A stretch of 64,000 bases of DNA from Onthophagus taurus (lineage: Eukaryota > Arthropoda > Insecta > Coleoptera > Scarabaeidae): assembly GCF_036711975.1 (NCBI RefSeq), contig NC_091968.1, positions 20,522,001 to 20,586,000 on the forward strand. Reading direction: 5' to 3'. Below are positions 44,598 to 55,439 of this stretch, piece after piece. Position numbers and translations under genes: made by a program. How positions within the stretch are numbered: position 1 is the stretch's first letter; each line of letters begins with the position of its first letter. The notes beneath the pieces are model-generated. The model did not search any database. It had not been told where the DNA came from and worked only from the letters and a program-made list of their open reading frames with translations.

Positions 44598-45493
44598 TTG
44601 CCGTGTGTAAGAAGTTTTTGTTACCTTTTGAGTTCTTCATTCGCACAGACAATGCAATTCCATGCACAATGCACGTCTAAACCAACAAACTCTAGAGAAA
44701 GTCAGACGCAAAAGAGAAAACGTTTTAGATTCTCTGATGCAGATAGATTAAAATGTATTAAAGAATTATACGGCATTTTAGCTGAAGATGACCTTATAAC
44801 AGAAGAAGAAGTATGGATTCGACTTCATGATGCTTTAATGTATGATAATTCCAGTAGGTTTAAGTCATGCAGCCTTAGGTTATTGAAGGACCACATAGTA
44901 GATCAAGATGCTCAGGAGGCGACAGAATCTGGGAAAGAACGCTTACAAACGCCATGGGGTGACTGCATGAAAGACCTGATAACCGTGTGGGATAACTATC
45001 AGAAATTAGCAGATAGTGCTAATAAAGGTCCCAAATCAAAAAAAGAATCTGCTTCGCAACAGAGAGACATGGAGCTGGCTAAGAAAATACGAGATGCAGC
45101 AGTGGGAACGAATGAGAGTTGTTCATTAGATGAAGAAGAAATTAATGATGGAGAATGCAGTAATACTTCTTTTACTTTGGAATGTTCTGAAAAGAATACT
45201 CCTACTTCTTCTCTAGGTATCACTAAGAAAAGGAAAAAGAAAGAAGTTATTCCTAGTGTATATGTATATTTGCCGAAAAAGCAATGTTGGAAAATGATTT
45301 AAAAAAAGAAGAGTTAAAATTACAACAGCAACAACATATGCACTTACAAGAAGAAAGCCTTCGATTTAAAAAGGCTAAACTAGAATTCAAAAAAGTTAGG
45401 TGGGAGAAAGAAGCCCGGCAGAAAGACGCCGAAATAGAAAAAAATAATTTACTAATAAGCTTATTACAAACTCTAATAAATAAGAATAAATAA
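44598..45493 (+). pseudogene. Harbinger Myb/SANT-like DNA-binding protein, one frameshift
   Basis: The partner protein that binds the transposon ends and imports the transposase. The likely start is the Met at 44652. The N-terminal half has KRKRFRFSDADRLKCIKELY and a trihelix-like region. The middle is acidic (SLDEEEINDGECSN), followed by a basic KKRKKKE signal. A frame change at about 45290 separates a long coiled-coil tail (ENDLKKEELKLQQQQ ... KAKLEFKKVRWEKEARQKD). Confidence 0.75.
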
Positions 45494-45765
45494 CATGGTT
45501 TATCAAATAGTTATTAGTAACTTTATTAATTATTCGATCAACACATCTTTTATGTACAGGGTAGTTATATAATTTACTGTGGAAGTGATTTTTAAGATAC
45601 TGAAAGGTTTCATCTAGAAATCGATTGTGGTTATGTCTTCATTTAATAACCAATAGATTTCGACAAGCTTCATGTACCAGGTGGCCAAATAAGAAAGTCC
45701 GGAAACTTCTTTATATTCATCCACAGAACTGTGTTCCGGCACAGTATGACACTTATAACAGTTAT

Positions 45766-46443
45766 TTACTGTAGAAAGTATTCCAATAATGACGGAGGTT
45801 CTACATCAAAATAAGTCGAAGTTACACTGCCATACAAGCATGTATGGGCATTCGTTAAAAGTGCTGCAACAAGATAGTACTTTCCAACAGGTTGTAAATA
45901 CAAATTCTGATTTTTTTTTAAATCTAGATAGGCAAATTGTTGCACAAGTTTTCCGAAGCTCCATTCCACACATTGCCGAACTTTGGACCTAATTGATCTA
46001 GTATAAGGGTATCCTTCAAAATGAAAGCATCATGCCTTCGACCTGGATATGGCATGCTCATATGGATAACAATCCCATTTGGCAATGTAATACATTGAAA
46101 TTTCATGCAATGGAGACGTTTATGTCCACTATACATCTCTTTTTGATTTATTGTGGGTCTACATATTGCTCGAGCAGTTCCATCAATAAATCCAATGCAG
46201 TTTGTTAAAGCCCTTAGCAAGTACCATTCTGGCCAATTCCTTCTGATAATTTAACGTAAACCATGTATTTTGAGATATCTTAAGTAAAAGTGTGCCCCAT
46301 TTGCCATATATGAGCTCTATTATCTCATTTAATAATTTACTTAAGGAGGTGTAGTGTAATCCAAATTCTTCCTGCAATTCCTTCAATCGCTTTGGGTAAA
46401 CAAACTTGCGTAGTAAGCAACTTAAAAGTATAATACAGTTCAC
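45766..46443 (-). pseudogene. Harbinger transposase, frames broken
   Basis: Three overlapping frames together give the full order: YPKRLKELQEEFGLHYTSLS; NCIGFIDGTARAICRP (first Asp) with YSGHKRLHCMKFQ; MPYPGRRHDAFILKD (second Asp); and EWSFGKLVQQFAYLDLKKNQ (Glu) with YLVAALLTNAHTCLYGS and PPSLLEYF. The DDE motifs survive, but frame changes near 46200 and 45960 and a missing stretch before EWSF inactivate it. Confidence 0.8.
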
Positions 46444-46510
46444 TATATAGTAATTCTTAAAAATTATTAATTACGAAAATTCGAAAATACACTACCGCAA
46501 ACTCTCTACT

Positions 46511-46863
46511 TTGACGCTAACGTATTTATGATCATATAGTTCATAAGATCAGTTAAATATGAAACGACGCTAAAGATAATAAAAGATTAAATGTGCATTG
46601 CTCTTATCGCTTTTGCTAAGATTTTCGAGCACACCACATCAGCTAAAACATGGAAACCATTTTTAAATTGTTTCAATATTGGAAACGTCATCTAACACCG
46701 TCTGTGATGCATTAGGGTCTGAAAAAGCCCTGTAATGTTCTGTTAGAATAGATCTGATGGAGTAATTATATTTGTTAAGTCCAGTATAACTCATAGCAGC
46801 ACAACCATTACAATTAACAATTACAAATTTCTGCGAACGGAGTGTCATTTGGGTGATACATTA
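46511..46863 (-). pseudogene. pogo-type element, C-terminal end and 3' UTR
   Basis: On the minus strand HYRAFSDPNASQTVLDDVS ends NIETI, stop, followed by UTR. 52890-53130 is a reversed relative with SDPNSSQKVLDDASNIETI. It seems to be the C-terminal end of the same pogo-family protein. Confidence 0.5.
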
Positions 46864-47825
46864 ATTCCTTTTATAGCTCGCCGTCAAGACCTATTCAAGA
46901 TTTCTTAAACAGTTTTTAGGAATATCTCTGTATTCACTGCAAATCAAGTTTTGAAACTCATAGAATAGTTTCACTGATACTTATTTGAATATACTGGCTG
47001 AAAACGAATTCCTTCAATGTATACATATATAAAGCCACTAAAATTTTTGGTGGTTCTGTGTCATGTTTAGATCATTAGTTCGTTAGGTCCGCCCAGTAAG
47101 ATTATGTCATTGATTTTATGCTCATTCACAGCATTTCTTTGGATATTGATTCGCAATTGAGAAACGATGGACTTGATCAGACACTCTCTTGTATTAATTT
47201 CGAAAAGTTACGGAACTTAATCATAAATTCTAATTGGAAGTATGCTCTTTGCATATTGAGGATAATTTTGCAGTTTATATCAATTAATCTCTGCTACATA
47301 TAAGAAAAGAATCGCGAACTGAGAGTTTAAAAAAAAGATATGGATGACCAGTGGGATCCTACCAGTTATTTAGGTCGTATATGCACACTAGATCAATTCC
47401 AGTGTTGAAGGTTGTAGAACAGGCTAACTTTTCGTTCATAGTTCATAAAGTTTATAACTATCTTCTTTTGAACTACAATCTTCAACAGTTGACTATACTA
47501 CTATTTTTTCCTCCAAAGGTGTTTTTGAAACGGGTAAGGGATTTTATTTCGGTTACTGCTTTAAGTGAATTGTATTAAATTGTATGATCGTGATTAGGTT
47601 AATTATTATTTTAGGTTCGATTTTCATTTTTAGAGTACTTGGACAAATTAGTTCGCCTTTAATATAATATAGTGTTTGCTGGAAGATCAACAAGTGTTTT
47701 AAACACTTACATCGACCAGTAAACTAGTTGTTATGAAAATTAGTTGAAATTTGTTTTTCTGAGTAGTTATGAAAGCTCTACATTTTGACATTACAAACAC
47801 ACGTAAAAGTTTGAAATGATGTGAT
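46864..47825. other. Intergenic, possible LINE debris
   Basis: A plus-strand frame at 47118-47303 contains INFEKLRNLIINSNW, faintly like the linker after a LINE endonuclease. A 75-codon frame at 47351-47578 has no recognisable motif. I do not call a gene. Confidence 0.3.
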
Positions 47826-48139
47826 ATACCCGAAAAACCCAAAGTCTGCAAAACATGCAGATACGACTCTTATTCTTAACAGGGCAGTATAACAAACGCT
47901 GATAATTTCATAATAATTTATTAATATTCCAACTTATTATAATTTTTGAAAACGATCTTAAAAACACTGAAACTGGAAAAGTTGCTGTAATCTCTTAAGA
48001 AATTAATCGTAGCGGTGAGAAGTGAGCTTCACTGTGCTTGGCCTTATTTTTACGATTTCGGTACTTCTTAACTTCTTAATTAATAGAAAAAAACTTAATT
48101 CATCAAAGCAATTATTAATATACTATTATTAAAAGTTCT

Positions 48140-49533
48140 TCATTTTATAAGTTTTACCATCCAATTGAAAAAAACAAAAACTCTCTTGTATTCCTTGAAT
48201 AAAACCTTTCAATTTAGACTTTTTAAATTATCCAATCATTACAATTAACTTACAATAACTGATGCTCTATGGGATACTTCTCCAAATAAAGGAACTTTAA
48301 TTATTAGTGGCTTCTGACACAAGGTAAGCAAGATCAACACATCTTTTCTCGTTGATACATCCGCTTCGTACCAATTCATGTCATAAACTGCTTCCGCAAC
48401 ACTGTCAGCCTATTAAATTTCAAATGTTAAAATGAACGCAGTATTAAGAAAACATTATTCATACCGTGGTAGTAAATCTTTGTCCGCATCTGTATAACGC
48501 AGATCTAATCAAGAAAGTAAAGACAGTTATAGAAAAATTTACCAAGTCCTTCCTCTAAAAGTATAGCATTTATTATTTAAACTATATTATGTAGTAAATC
48601 AAAACCCAAACCAGAATAAATGAAGTAATACACATGGTTAAAAGCAGCAAGAAAAATATTTTTGTAAATACAAGAAAGCCAGAATAGAAATTTTTGACAA
48701 CTTGAAATACTCTGAAACCGTTATGGTTGAAATCGTTAAATTAATAAAATAATTTTCAAAATTACCTGTATATGTATTGATGTTGTAAGACAACAGTTCG
48801 TATGATTTTATAGTTTTTCTTCTTATTTCTGGTGAAGCTTGCGTTATTAATCAACTCATTGAGATGTTCCATCCGAATAACTAGTAATTCCAAGCAATAC
48901 CAATACAATAATATTACGAGCAGAAAAATGTTCATTGTATACTTCATAGTATACACTTGAAATAACATTAACAAAGTCATTAACCATTCTTTCAACTCAA
49001 ATGGGATGTAATATTCAACCATTAGGCAATTTTTCGTATCCTTAAAAACTGCGCAGTCATGTTTCAACATAATTCCGCAACTAATATAAAACATAATAAT
49101 CCACAGTCCCCAATGAATAATTTTTAATAGGAACTTCATATTCTTTTCAAGAAATTTAAACCTTTCCGGAATACCGAATCGATTAAAATCACTTAATTCA
49201 TCAATCATTTCTAACAAACGATTTTTGCTGCGTAATAGTTCAATATTAGCGGAAAAAAGTATTGCGCCCATCGTTGTAAACTCCAAATGAAATAAAAGTT
49301 TCTCAAAATTCGTTTTATAATCTAAAACCATCAAAAAGCGAAATCACCACAAAAGATATTCAAGAAATATTCATCTTACTTTTAATTTCTGTTACAAGTG
49401 GATAAATTGCCCAAACCACATTAATACTCAACAAAATCATCGGTCCAAATCGTCGAAAGCCTTGTGATGTGGGCCAACACCAAAACTTTCGAAAATGTTG
49501 TTCCAAAAGATAGAAACCGAGTGTATTTACCAT
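48140..49533 (-). CDS. Odorant receptor OR4 (7tm_6), 6 exons, 369 aa
   Basis: Duplicate of OR3. Exons: 49533-49380, 49321-48766, 48711-48612, 48554-48465, 48409-48254, 48193-48140; the same sizes and phases, all GT-AG, including the weak GTTTGG donor of intron 3. It starts MVNTLGFYLLEQHFRKFW. Differences from OR3 cluster in the first two exons and exon 3, for example PMILLSINVVWAIYPLVTEI against PIILLSVNVLWIIYPLVAEI, and KIFFLLLLT against KILALLVLT. They are mostly conservative membrane residues, so both copies appear functional. The ligand is unknown. Confidence 0.9.
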
Positions 49534-49592
49534 TTTGATCGGAAACGCACTGATTCAACTGAACGTCGAGATAGGACTGAAACAGTAAGAAA

Positions 49593-49646
49593 GTAGTACA
49601 CGTATGATAGTATTAAAAATTGAATCATTAGGATTGATTTACAATC
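49593..49646 (-). promoter_or_regulatory. Conserved OR promoter block (OR4)
   Basis: Same sequence and same 59-bp distance to the ATG as in OR3. Confidence 0.6.
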
Positions 49647-49966
49647 AGCTGTATTTTTAATCGTATAAATTAATGCGTCACAAATTCGAGTTTATCGTCA
49701 TCCTCCCCATTTTTGTCTAGCTGGTAGATATTCGGGGAGGTCACGCTCAGCATTACGTCTGCAAACTTTTAATTTATTAGCCTCTACCAGCCTATATTTA
49801 CACCTGTCTCATTTCAATCAGTTTTATTATACTCATTTTTTTTCACTATTGCGGTGTGATGGACATATTTTAATATTCAAAGTTACATAAATTGTTGTTA
49901 TTGTATAAGTTGCCAATTAAACAGTTTTATTACATTATCGAGTTCAAGTAAAGTCCAATGCACCTC

Positions 49967-50087
49967 GCCATCGGAAGTGTTAAGTTACACTTTGGCCATC
50001 GGAAGTGTTAAGTTACACTTTGGCCATCGGAAGTGTTAAGTTACACTTTGGCCATCGGAAGTGTTACGTTACACGTTGGCCATCGGC
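49967..50087. repeat. 28-bp minisatellite, 4 copies (copy B)
   Basis: Units start at 49967, 49995, 50023 and 50051. Same unit and copy number as copy A, but without the two GGCAG variants. Confidence 0.9.
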
Positions 50088-50154
50088 GCGTGGTTACAAT
50101 AACGCTGAGCAATAGAATTGTTGGCACAAATGAAATACATAAGTAGTCAATAAT

Positions 50155-50392
50155 TCTAAGCGAAAACCATTCGTAGCCACATTGTTTTAACGAACACAAT
50201 AGACATGTAATAAAGTAAAATAAATTAATAATTTTAAACTAAAAAGTGATTAAATCTTATTCGAAATAAATACACACACCCTAACCACCTGGAGACCCAA
50301 ATGGGGTCAATACATGGCGATCCTGCCAGCCGCAGTTACGAAAACTGAAAATTAAGAAAAATAAGAAAGAAGAAAAATTAAAAAGAACGAAA
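50155..50392 (+). mobile_element. Retroelement leader: LTR end and primer-binding site
   Basis: The unit-like sequence ends in AATAAATACACACACCC. ATGGCGATCCTGCCAG follows at about 50315-50330, the kind of TGG-start sequence used as a tRNA primer-binding site by insect LTR retrotransposons. The left LTR edge is not defined. Confidence 0.4.
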
Positions 50393-50614
50393 ATGGGCAA
50401 AAATCAATCAAAACAAGAAGAAATCCTAATAGTGCAATCAGGCAATAGTGGAGGCCAAACAAATAATCCATCAACCAGTGGAAATCATTCAGTTGGCGAG
50501 ATATTGGGGATGACAGCTTTCGCTTTATCCATAGTGATTTTGATGCTGCTAGTATTCATTGGGTGCCGTCTATATCGTAGAAGAATGGAAAAGAAGATCG
50601 TCAAGTCCGTCTAA
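50393..50614 (+). CDS. Small retroelement ORF: myristoylation-like start plus one membrane helix, 73 aa
   Basis: Begins MGKNQSKQEE, a good N-myristoylation context (MG---S). A polar Ser/Asn/Gly stretch follows, then one hydrophobic helix at residues 41-62 (AFALSIVILMLLVFIGC) and a basic tail (RLYRRRMEKKIVK). It sits between a putative primer-binding site and a gag-like fragment, so it is probably the first ORF of an LTR element. I do not know its function. Confidence 0.45.
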   Translation: MGKNQSKQEEILIVQSGNSGGQTNNPSTSGNHSVGEILGMTAFALSIVILMLLVFIGCRLYRRRMEKKIVKSV

Positions 50615-50755
50615 CGTGAGATGAAGAAAAGTAGGGAATCTCACATGGATACAACTGTGTGAGTTGTGTATAAGAGAAAAATAAAACGGAAAAACGTGAA
50701 AGTGAGAAGCGCCAGTAAATGAATCACTTGGAACAATGAAAATTTAGAAGTATAT

Positions 50756-50915
50756 ATTTAACATTTAGTAAATAAGTAATTTTGTTAGAATTAAAGAACT
50801 TTATGAAGAGCTTAGAGTTTTTAATAGATATTTAACAAAAGATAATCAAGAACGTAGATTAAATTTAGATATAACTAATAAGAAATTTTTAAAGTTAGAA
50901 ATTAAGATTAAATAG
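50756..50915 (+). pseudogene. gag-like fragment
   Basis: The frame reads VRIKELYEELRVFNRYLTKD then NQERRLNLDITNKKFLKLE. Placed as expected for gag after the leader, but too short to classify. Confidence 0.3.
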
Positions 50916-51440
50916 AACATTTATTAACGAAACTATCCGTTTAAACAATTTAAGCAAAAACGCATCACCTTGTCGTACTCTTCTACTCACTTGGACAGGG
51001 TCCATAAAGACCCTCAAGACAACACCACTCCCTAAATTGCAGTTTCTGTGTCACAACTAAATTAATTGACATCACTTTTGTATTAAAGCCACCTCAATAC
51101 TAACAGAATTGTAAACTGTTAAGAACTCTAGCATAAAGATCTTATCAAAGGAAATGACAATAACAATAAAGTGAGATATAGTAGGTTTTAAGCGAAATCA
51201 GAAGATGAGATCAACTTATAAAATTAAAATGAGGAAGTGGTTTCAATGCCAAGATGGATATCAAAAGTAACCTCATAGAAAGAAAGTAGGCGTGACACGT
51301 CTAAAGCTCTTGCTAAAAAATGATCTTTTACAGATGAATAGTTTTTTCAAACAGGATTTAGGTAAAGCTCTAATGGCAACTCAAAGAACGAAATCGATCT
51401 TATAATAACTATACGAGCTGAGATACAAACAAATCAAAAG
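50916..51440. other. Unassigned; includes a LINE endonuclease-region relic
   Basis: 51056-51128 matches, in reverse orientation, the last 70 bases of the window (63930-64000), which belong to the 5' part of LINE-F. Otherwise no gene. Confidence 0.45.
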
Positions 51441-51709
51441 AGTGTGTCTCTCTTGTTTTGGAGAGTAAACAGACTTGAAAGGCAATTATGGGATTCTAAG
51501 ACTCGCTATGGGACTCAAGTTAGACAGGAAGAAGAGATCCGCAGAGAAGAGATGGCAGGTCCGGATAGTATTGCAGGCGTGGCGATAGGACCAGTTTTTT
51601 TTGGAAAACCTAAAGAAATGCTCATTCCAACTCTTCCAAGACAGAGGAGGGAGGGTTTTAGTTGGTCGGAGATCCCAAGAGAAAAGCCAAACCGATACTG
51701 TTCGGACGC

Positions 51710-51768
51710 ATAAAATCTATATATAGTAGACGCCACGAGAGCTGGCGTCTACTATATATAGATTTTAT
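51710..51768. repeat. Perfect hairpin, 26-bp arms, 7-nt loop
   Basis: ATAAAATCTATATATAGTAG plus ACGCCA pairs perfectly with its complement 51743-51768 around CGAGAGC. It lies at the left edge of an insertion whose other end (52195-52222) carries an inverted, related CCAGCTCTCGTGG...CTACTATAG, so it is probably the terminal repeat of a MITE of about 0.5 kb. Confidence 0.8.
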
Positions 51769-52222
51769 CTATATATTATTTTTATATATTATTACTTTAT
51801 CGTCTACTATCATCGTTTTCCGCTCTTACAAATTCCATACGTAGTTCACAAACCGCTAGAGAGTAATGTGTGTTAGAAAGAGATAGCATTAGTTTAATAT
51901 GTCTGCTGTACAATTCAAATAGCCACGTCGAAAAAGTACGTCTGTTCTTCTAAAGGATGTACCTCTACAATTATAACCTCAAATCGAAACGTCTTGTGAG
52001 CGTTGTCATGAATCTGTTAGTGTTTTCACAAGCCGAAAATGTTTTCTTTGAAAGGAAAATCATTAAATAATATCTTTGACAATGTTTGACATATAACCTC
52101 CATTACTAACATAACCTACATTTAAATGTATATGGTGAAATAATCTAAGTCGTACGTCCATATCTTGATTCATACCATTTTTAAGCGATCTGTCACTGCC
52201 AGCTCTCGTGGTTTCTACTATA
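51720..52222. mobile_element. MITE with CACGAGAGCTGGC terminal repeats
   Basis: The left end CTATATATAGTAGACGCCAC and GAGAGCTGGC, and the right end GCCAGCTCTCGTGGTTTCTA then CTATAG, are inverted copies. No ORF. The rest of the left-arm insertion (52223-52689) has no recognised content apart from a GGTTGGGTTAGGTTGGGG stretch near 52270. Confidence 0.5.
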
Positions 52223-52827
52223 GCAGATTTCTTAATTCTCTCTACAACAATAGAGTTGGGATAGACTGGATTGGGTTGGGTTAGGTTGGGGTTTCTAATA
52301 TGATGCTATTTTATTCATAGACACGAAATATAAAGTAAGTTTAGTAACTTTGCGGTCGTGATAACCGGAAACGACAGAGGCCATCCTGAAGACAAATCAA
52401 TATACGCGGTTCAAAATGTGACGTCAAAACTAGTGAATGGGGCTCAAAGTATCAGCTCTAAAACGAAGATGGTGCTCTTTTAAGGACGCCGAAGAGTTAA
52501 GGAAATTTGTCTGAGATGAGATGGGAGCGCTATAAAAAGCGTACAAGCAGTGGGAGTTGTTATGGATAAGGACATGAAGATGACACAGCATATCATAGAA
52601 AAAACAATAGAAAAATTACTGTAATGACAAACATCCTGACGCGAATTATACCTAATCTAGGTGGTCAATAAACCGTAGGCAGGCATATTAGAAGTAACGT
52701 CGGCGTACCGGACAGATTCAACGACTTCTGTCTAGATTATATGCTTCCCTTGGATCTTTTGGTACGAGAAAGGATCAAATTATTTTTAGCAGGGAAGGCA
52801 GGCAAGGAGAAGAGCAGAGAGGATATA

Positions 52828-53784
52828 GGGTAGGGGCACCGTTTATGGCCACTATACCATTTATGGCCATTTCAGAGGAAGTCGTTGCGCATTAAGATCC
52901 TAATAGACAGTAGTTGAAAAGTAAGTGCTTTGTCAGACCCTAATTCATCACAAAAGGTGTTAGATGACGCTTCCAATATTGAAACAATTTGAAAATGGTT
53001 TCCATGTTTTAGCTGATGTAGTGTGCTCGAAAATCTTAGCAAAAACAGTAAGAGCAATGCACATTTAATCTTTTATTCTCTTTAGCGTTGTTTCATATTT
53101 AAGCGATCTTATGAACTATATGATCACAAATACGTTAACATTAAAGTATTTAATAATATTATAACTATAAATTGAGGTTAAGCGTATTTTTGTTAACGTG
53201 GCCATAAGTAGAGCGAATTTTGTGAAGTTTGCCAGTTATGGCTATGATGTGGCCATAAGTGTATTGTAATTAATTGTATTTAAGTGTAATTGTAAGACAC
53301 ATTTCAAAGTGTTAGACAATGGCAAATGTGCCATTAAGTGCCAGAACCCGAACTGAAAAATGTTGGTCGAAAGATGACGATTGTTTTCCGCAGTGCTGTA
53401 GACGTATTTGAAAAACAATAAATCTCCTTAACTTTTGTTGTATCTATGTGTCTAATAAAATATAAAAATTGTAATTTATTGCGGGTGATTTCTATGCAAA
53501 CAAATTATGGTGGCCATAAGTGGAAACTTTTATGGCCATAACAGCGATTTTGGTGGCCATAAATGGAGAAATTGATTTACTTTTTTTGTGTTGTTTTTTT
53601 GTGAAAATTATTTTTTGTGTTTTAAAATACTTGATACGCAAATAAAATAAAAGGTGCCTATATGCAACAAGAGCTAAGAAACACTATTTTGATTTTTTCT
53701 CGCATGTATTCCAATTTTTAACTAAGATACCGAATTTTAAAAGTTGAAGAGTACTAAATGTGGCCATAACTGGTTTCTCTACCC
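52828..53784. mobile_element. pogo-type MITE, 957 bp, TA target duplication
   Basis: The ends GGGTAGGGGCACCGTTTATG and, reversed, GGGTAGAGAAACCAGTTATG are flanked by TA at 52826-52827 and 53785-53786. The matching right arm of the surrounding palindrome has the empty site GGATATACCATAATTC near 54555. The interior holds the 3' part of a pogo-like gene (52890-53010) and many TGGCCATAA repeats. Confidence 0.85.
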
Positions 53785-53830
53785 TACCATAATTCTGGAC
53801 ATACGTGCGTGGATGGGAAGAAGCTGGGGA

Positions 53831-54470
53831 GTTCCTGACTACTACCTTACGCAGTTTTTAACGTTTTTATCACAACTCTCGCGACCTTGAGACAGGACGG
53901 AAAAATTTCTTAACTTACATAGAGGAACATTTATACGATCAACAACAGTCCTCACGAATGTAGCGTTCAATGAATCTTTACTCGATGAATTTTTTAAAGA
54001 ACAGAGAACATCACGTAGCTGGATAAAACTCACTTCCGTAAACCATTGCATAGTGAATTTAACTTTGGCGGTATTCTCAGGTTAATTGTCATAGCTGCGT
54101 GTATTAGTATATCTCACATTAATCGAGATGGGTGAAATGATACTCTCAGCAACGTTGCTAAAAAACTTGTTGCAGAAACCTAACCCAACCTAATCCTCTT
54201 TATTTATAGAGGGATGAGGAAATCTGCTATCAGATACTACGCCTAAATTCCACTAAAACCTTTCTCCTCTCTTCTGGAATACACTGCTAAGCATTACATC
54301 GGAGTCCTTTTTTGTTTCTTCTTCGGCAATCTGTTTTTTTCTAACTCTCGTATTATCCTTGCAACTCCACTCGTATTGTCTTCGCTTTCCAGTACGGCCA
54401 CTATCCAATCGTCCGCAGTACCAACAATCTTCTGTCTGCAATTTTTTTTCTATACAGTTAATTTGCCAAA
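53831..54470. other. Palindrome centre, LINE-like debris
   Basis: The minus strand at 54441-54253 reads CWYCGRLDSGRTGKRRQYEW, perhaps a zinc knuckle, then RKKQIAEEETKKDSDVM. AACCTAACCCAACCTAATCC near 54177 is a common insect retroelement motif, not a telomere. No intact gene. Confidence 0.35.
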
Positions 54471-54954
54471 ATTTTGTCTTGTTAAAAACTGCGTAAGGTA
54501 GTAGTCAGGGACCCCCCAACTTCTTCCCATCCATGCATGTATGTCCGGAATTATGGTATATCCTCTCTGCTCTTCTCCTTGCCTGCCTTCCCTGCTAAAA
54601 ATAATTTGCTCCTTGCTCGTACCAAAAGATCCAAGGGAGGCACATAATCTTCACAGAAATCGTTGAAACTGTCCTGAAACTGATATAGATTTTATGCGTC
54701 CGGACAGTAAGTATCGATTTGGCTTTTCTCTTGGGATCACTGAACAACTAAAACCCTTCCACCTCTGCCTTGTAATCGTCCATTTGAGCGTTTCTTTAGG
54801 CTTTCCAAAAAAACTGATCCTATCGCCATGCCGCCTGCGATACTATCCGGACCTGTCATCCCTTCTCTGCGGATCTCTCTTCTCTGAATTCTTCTTAGAA
54901 TCTCATAATTGCCTTTCAAGTCTGTTTACTCTCCAAAAAGAGACTACGTTGAAT

Positions 54955-55206
54955 GTTCTCATGACCTGACCACAATGTACGTAACACAACACCCTCCCTT
55001 TCGAAATTTGGGCACTCAAGAATGCAATAATCAGGAGTGTCGATAGTTTCGCAGAACCAGTATTTAGCTGATTCTACTGGACGGATTCTTAGTTGACGGA
55101 TTACTCTTTTCACTGCATATCCAGCTTTATCTTCCACCTCCGCATTGTTCTTTCCTGATATAGCTAGAACTAGATCGTTAGCGTTGGCGCCTCCTTCCCT
55201 TCTCAT
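54955..55206 (-). pseudogene. LINE C-terminal zinc-knuckle fragment (R1/LOA-like)
   Basis: EDKAGYAVKRVIRQLRIRPV then YWFCETIDTPDYCILECPNF resembles the CCHC end of R1/I-type ORF2 (C--C-----T-EH---ECP--E), with the first Cys pair altered and the His replaced. No upstream RT of that type is found nearby. Confidence 0.45.
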
Positions 55207-55439
55207 TCTCAGACCAATATCGTAAAAACCGTTCTACAGAGTGGATCTCAAAATTTACTTTCTCTTTTTTAAGGTCATTATAATTTCTATCCACGGGGCA
55301 GAATTGAAGCATTCTCAATATCTAGAGACACCATGACGCACTCCTTGAACTAACCCAATTTAATCCAACCCAACACAATCAAGTGTATGACAACGGAATG
55401 GAAAATTTAAATATTTTACAACAAACTCGTTTATATATG

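Larger units (their letters stand above)
44405..46510. mobile_element. PIF/Harbinger transposon, about 2.1 kb
   Basis: Terminal inverted repeats AGTAGAGAGTTTGCGGTAGT at 44405 and, reversed, ending at 46510. It carries the two expected converging genes: a Myb/SANT-like protein (+) and a DDE transposase (-), both broken. The related, unoccupied sequence at about 53140-53165 shows the approximate empty site. The 3-bp target duplication is not exact. Confidence 0.85.
47826..50154. repeat. Segmental duplication, copy B (contains OR4)
   Basis: Counterpart of 39523-41854, same orientation, 6 kb of transposon relics away. It begins TACCCGAAAAACCCAAAGTC and ends GTAGTCAATAATT, where a retroelement leader begins. 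Confidence 0.9.
51441..54950. repeat. Large imperfect palindrome built on LINE debris
   Basis: The left arm is 51445-51715 plus 52690-52825 and 53787-53830; the right arm, reversed, is about 54475-54945. Shared landmarks: GGAGAGTAAACAGACTTGAA, GATAGTATCGCAGG-type and AAGCCTAAAGAAA-type blocks, TTTTGGTACGAGAAAGGA against its complement near 54620, and CTGCGTAAGGTAGTAGTCAG. The left arm has gained two insertions (51716-52689 and 52828-53784). The arm codes for fragments of what may be a LINE protein; no intact gene. Confidence 0.75.

Noticed and set aside
41855..50392. Gypsy integrase piece at 41855 and leader at 50155 as the two ends of one element carrying OR4
   Set aside because: The order and orientation would need an element of over 8 kb containing host genes, and the pieces share no terminal repeats. 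Independent fragments at the duplication edges are simpler.
52255..52300. GGTTGGGTTAGGTTGGGG as telomeric (TTAGG)n repeat
   Set aside because: Only a few degenerate units, and similar AACCTAACCCAACC motifs near 54177 and 55350 lie in LINE debris. No true (TTAGG)n array.
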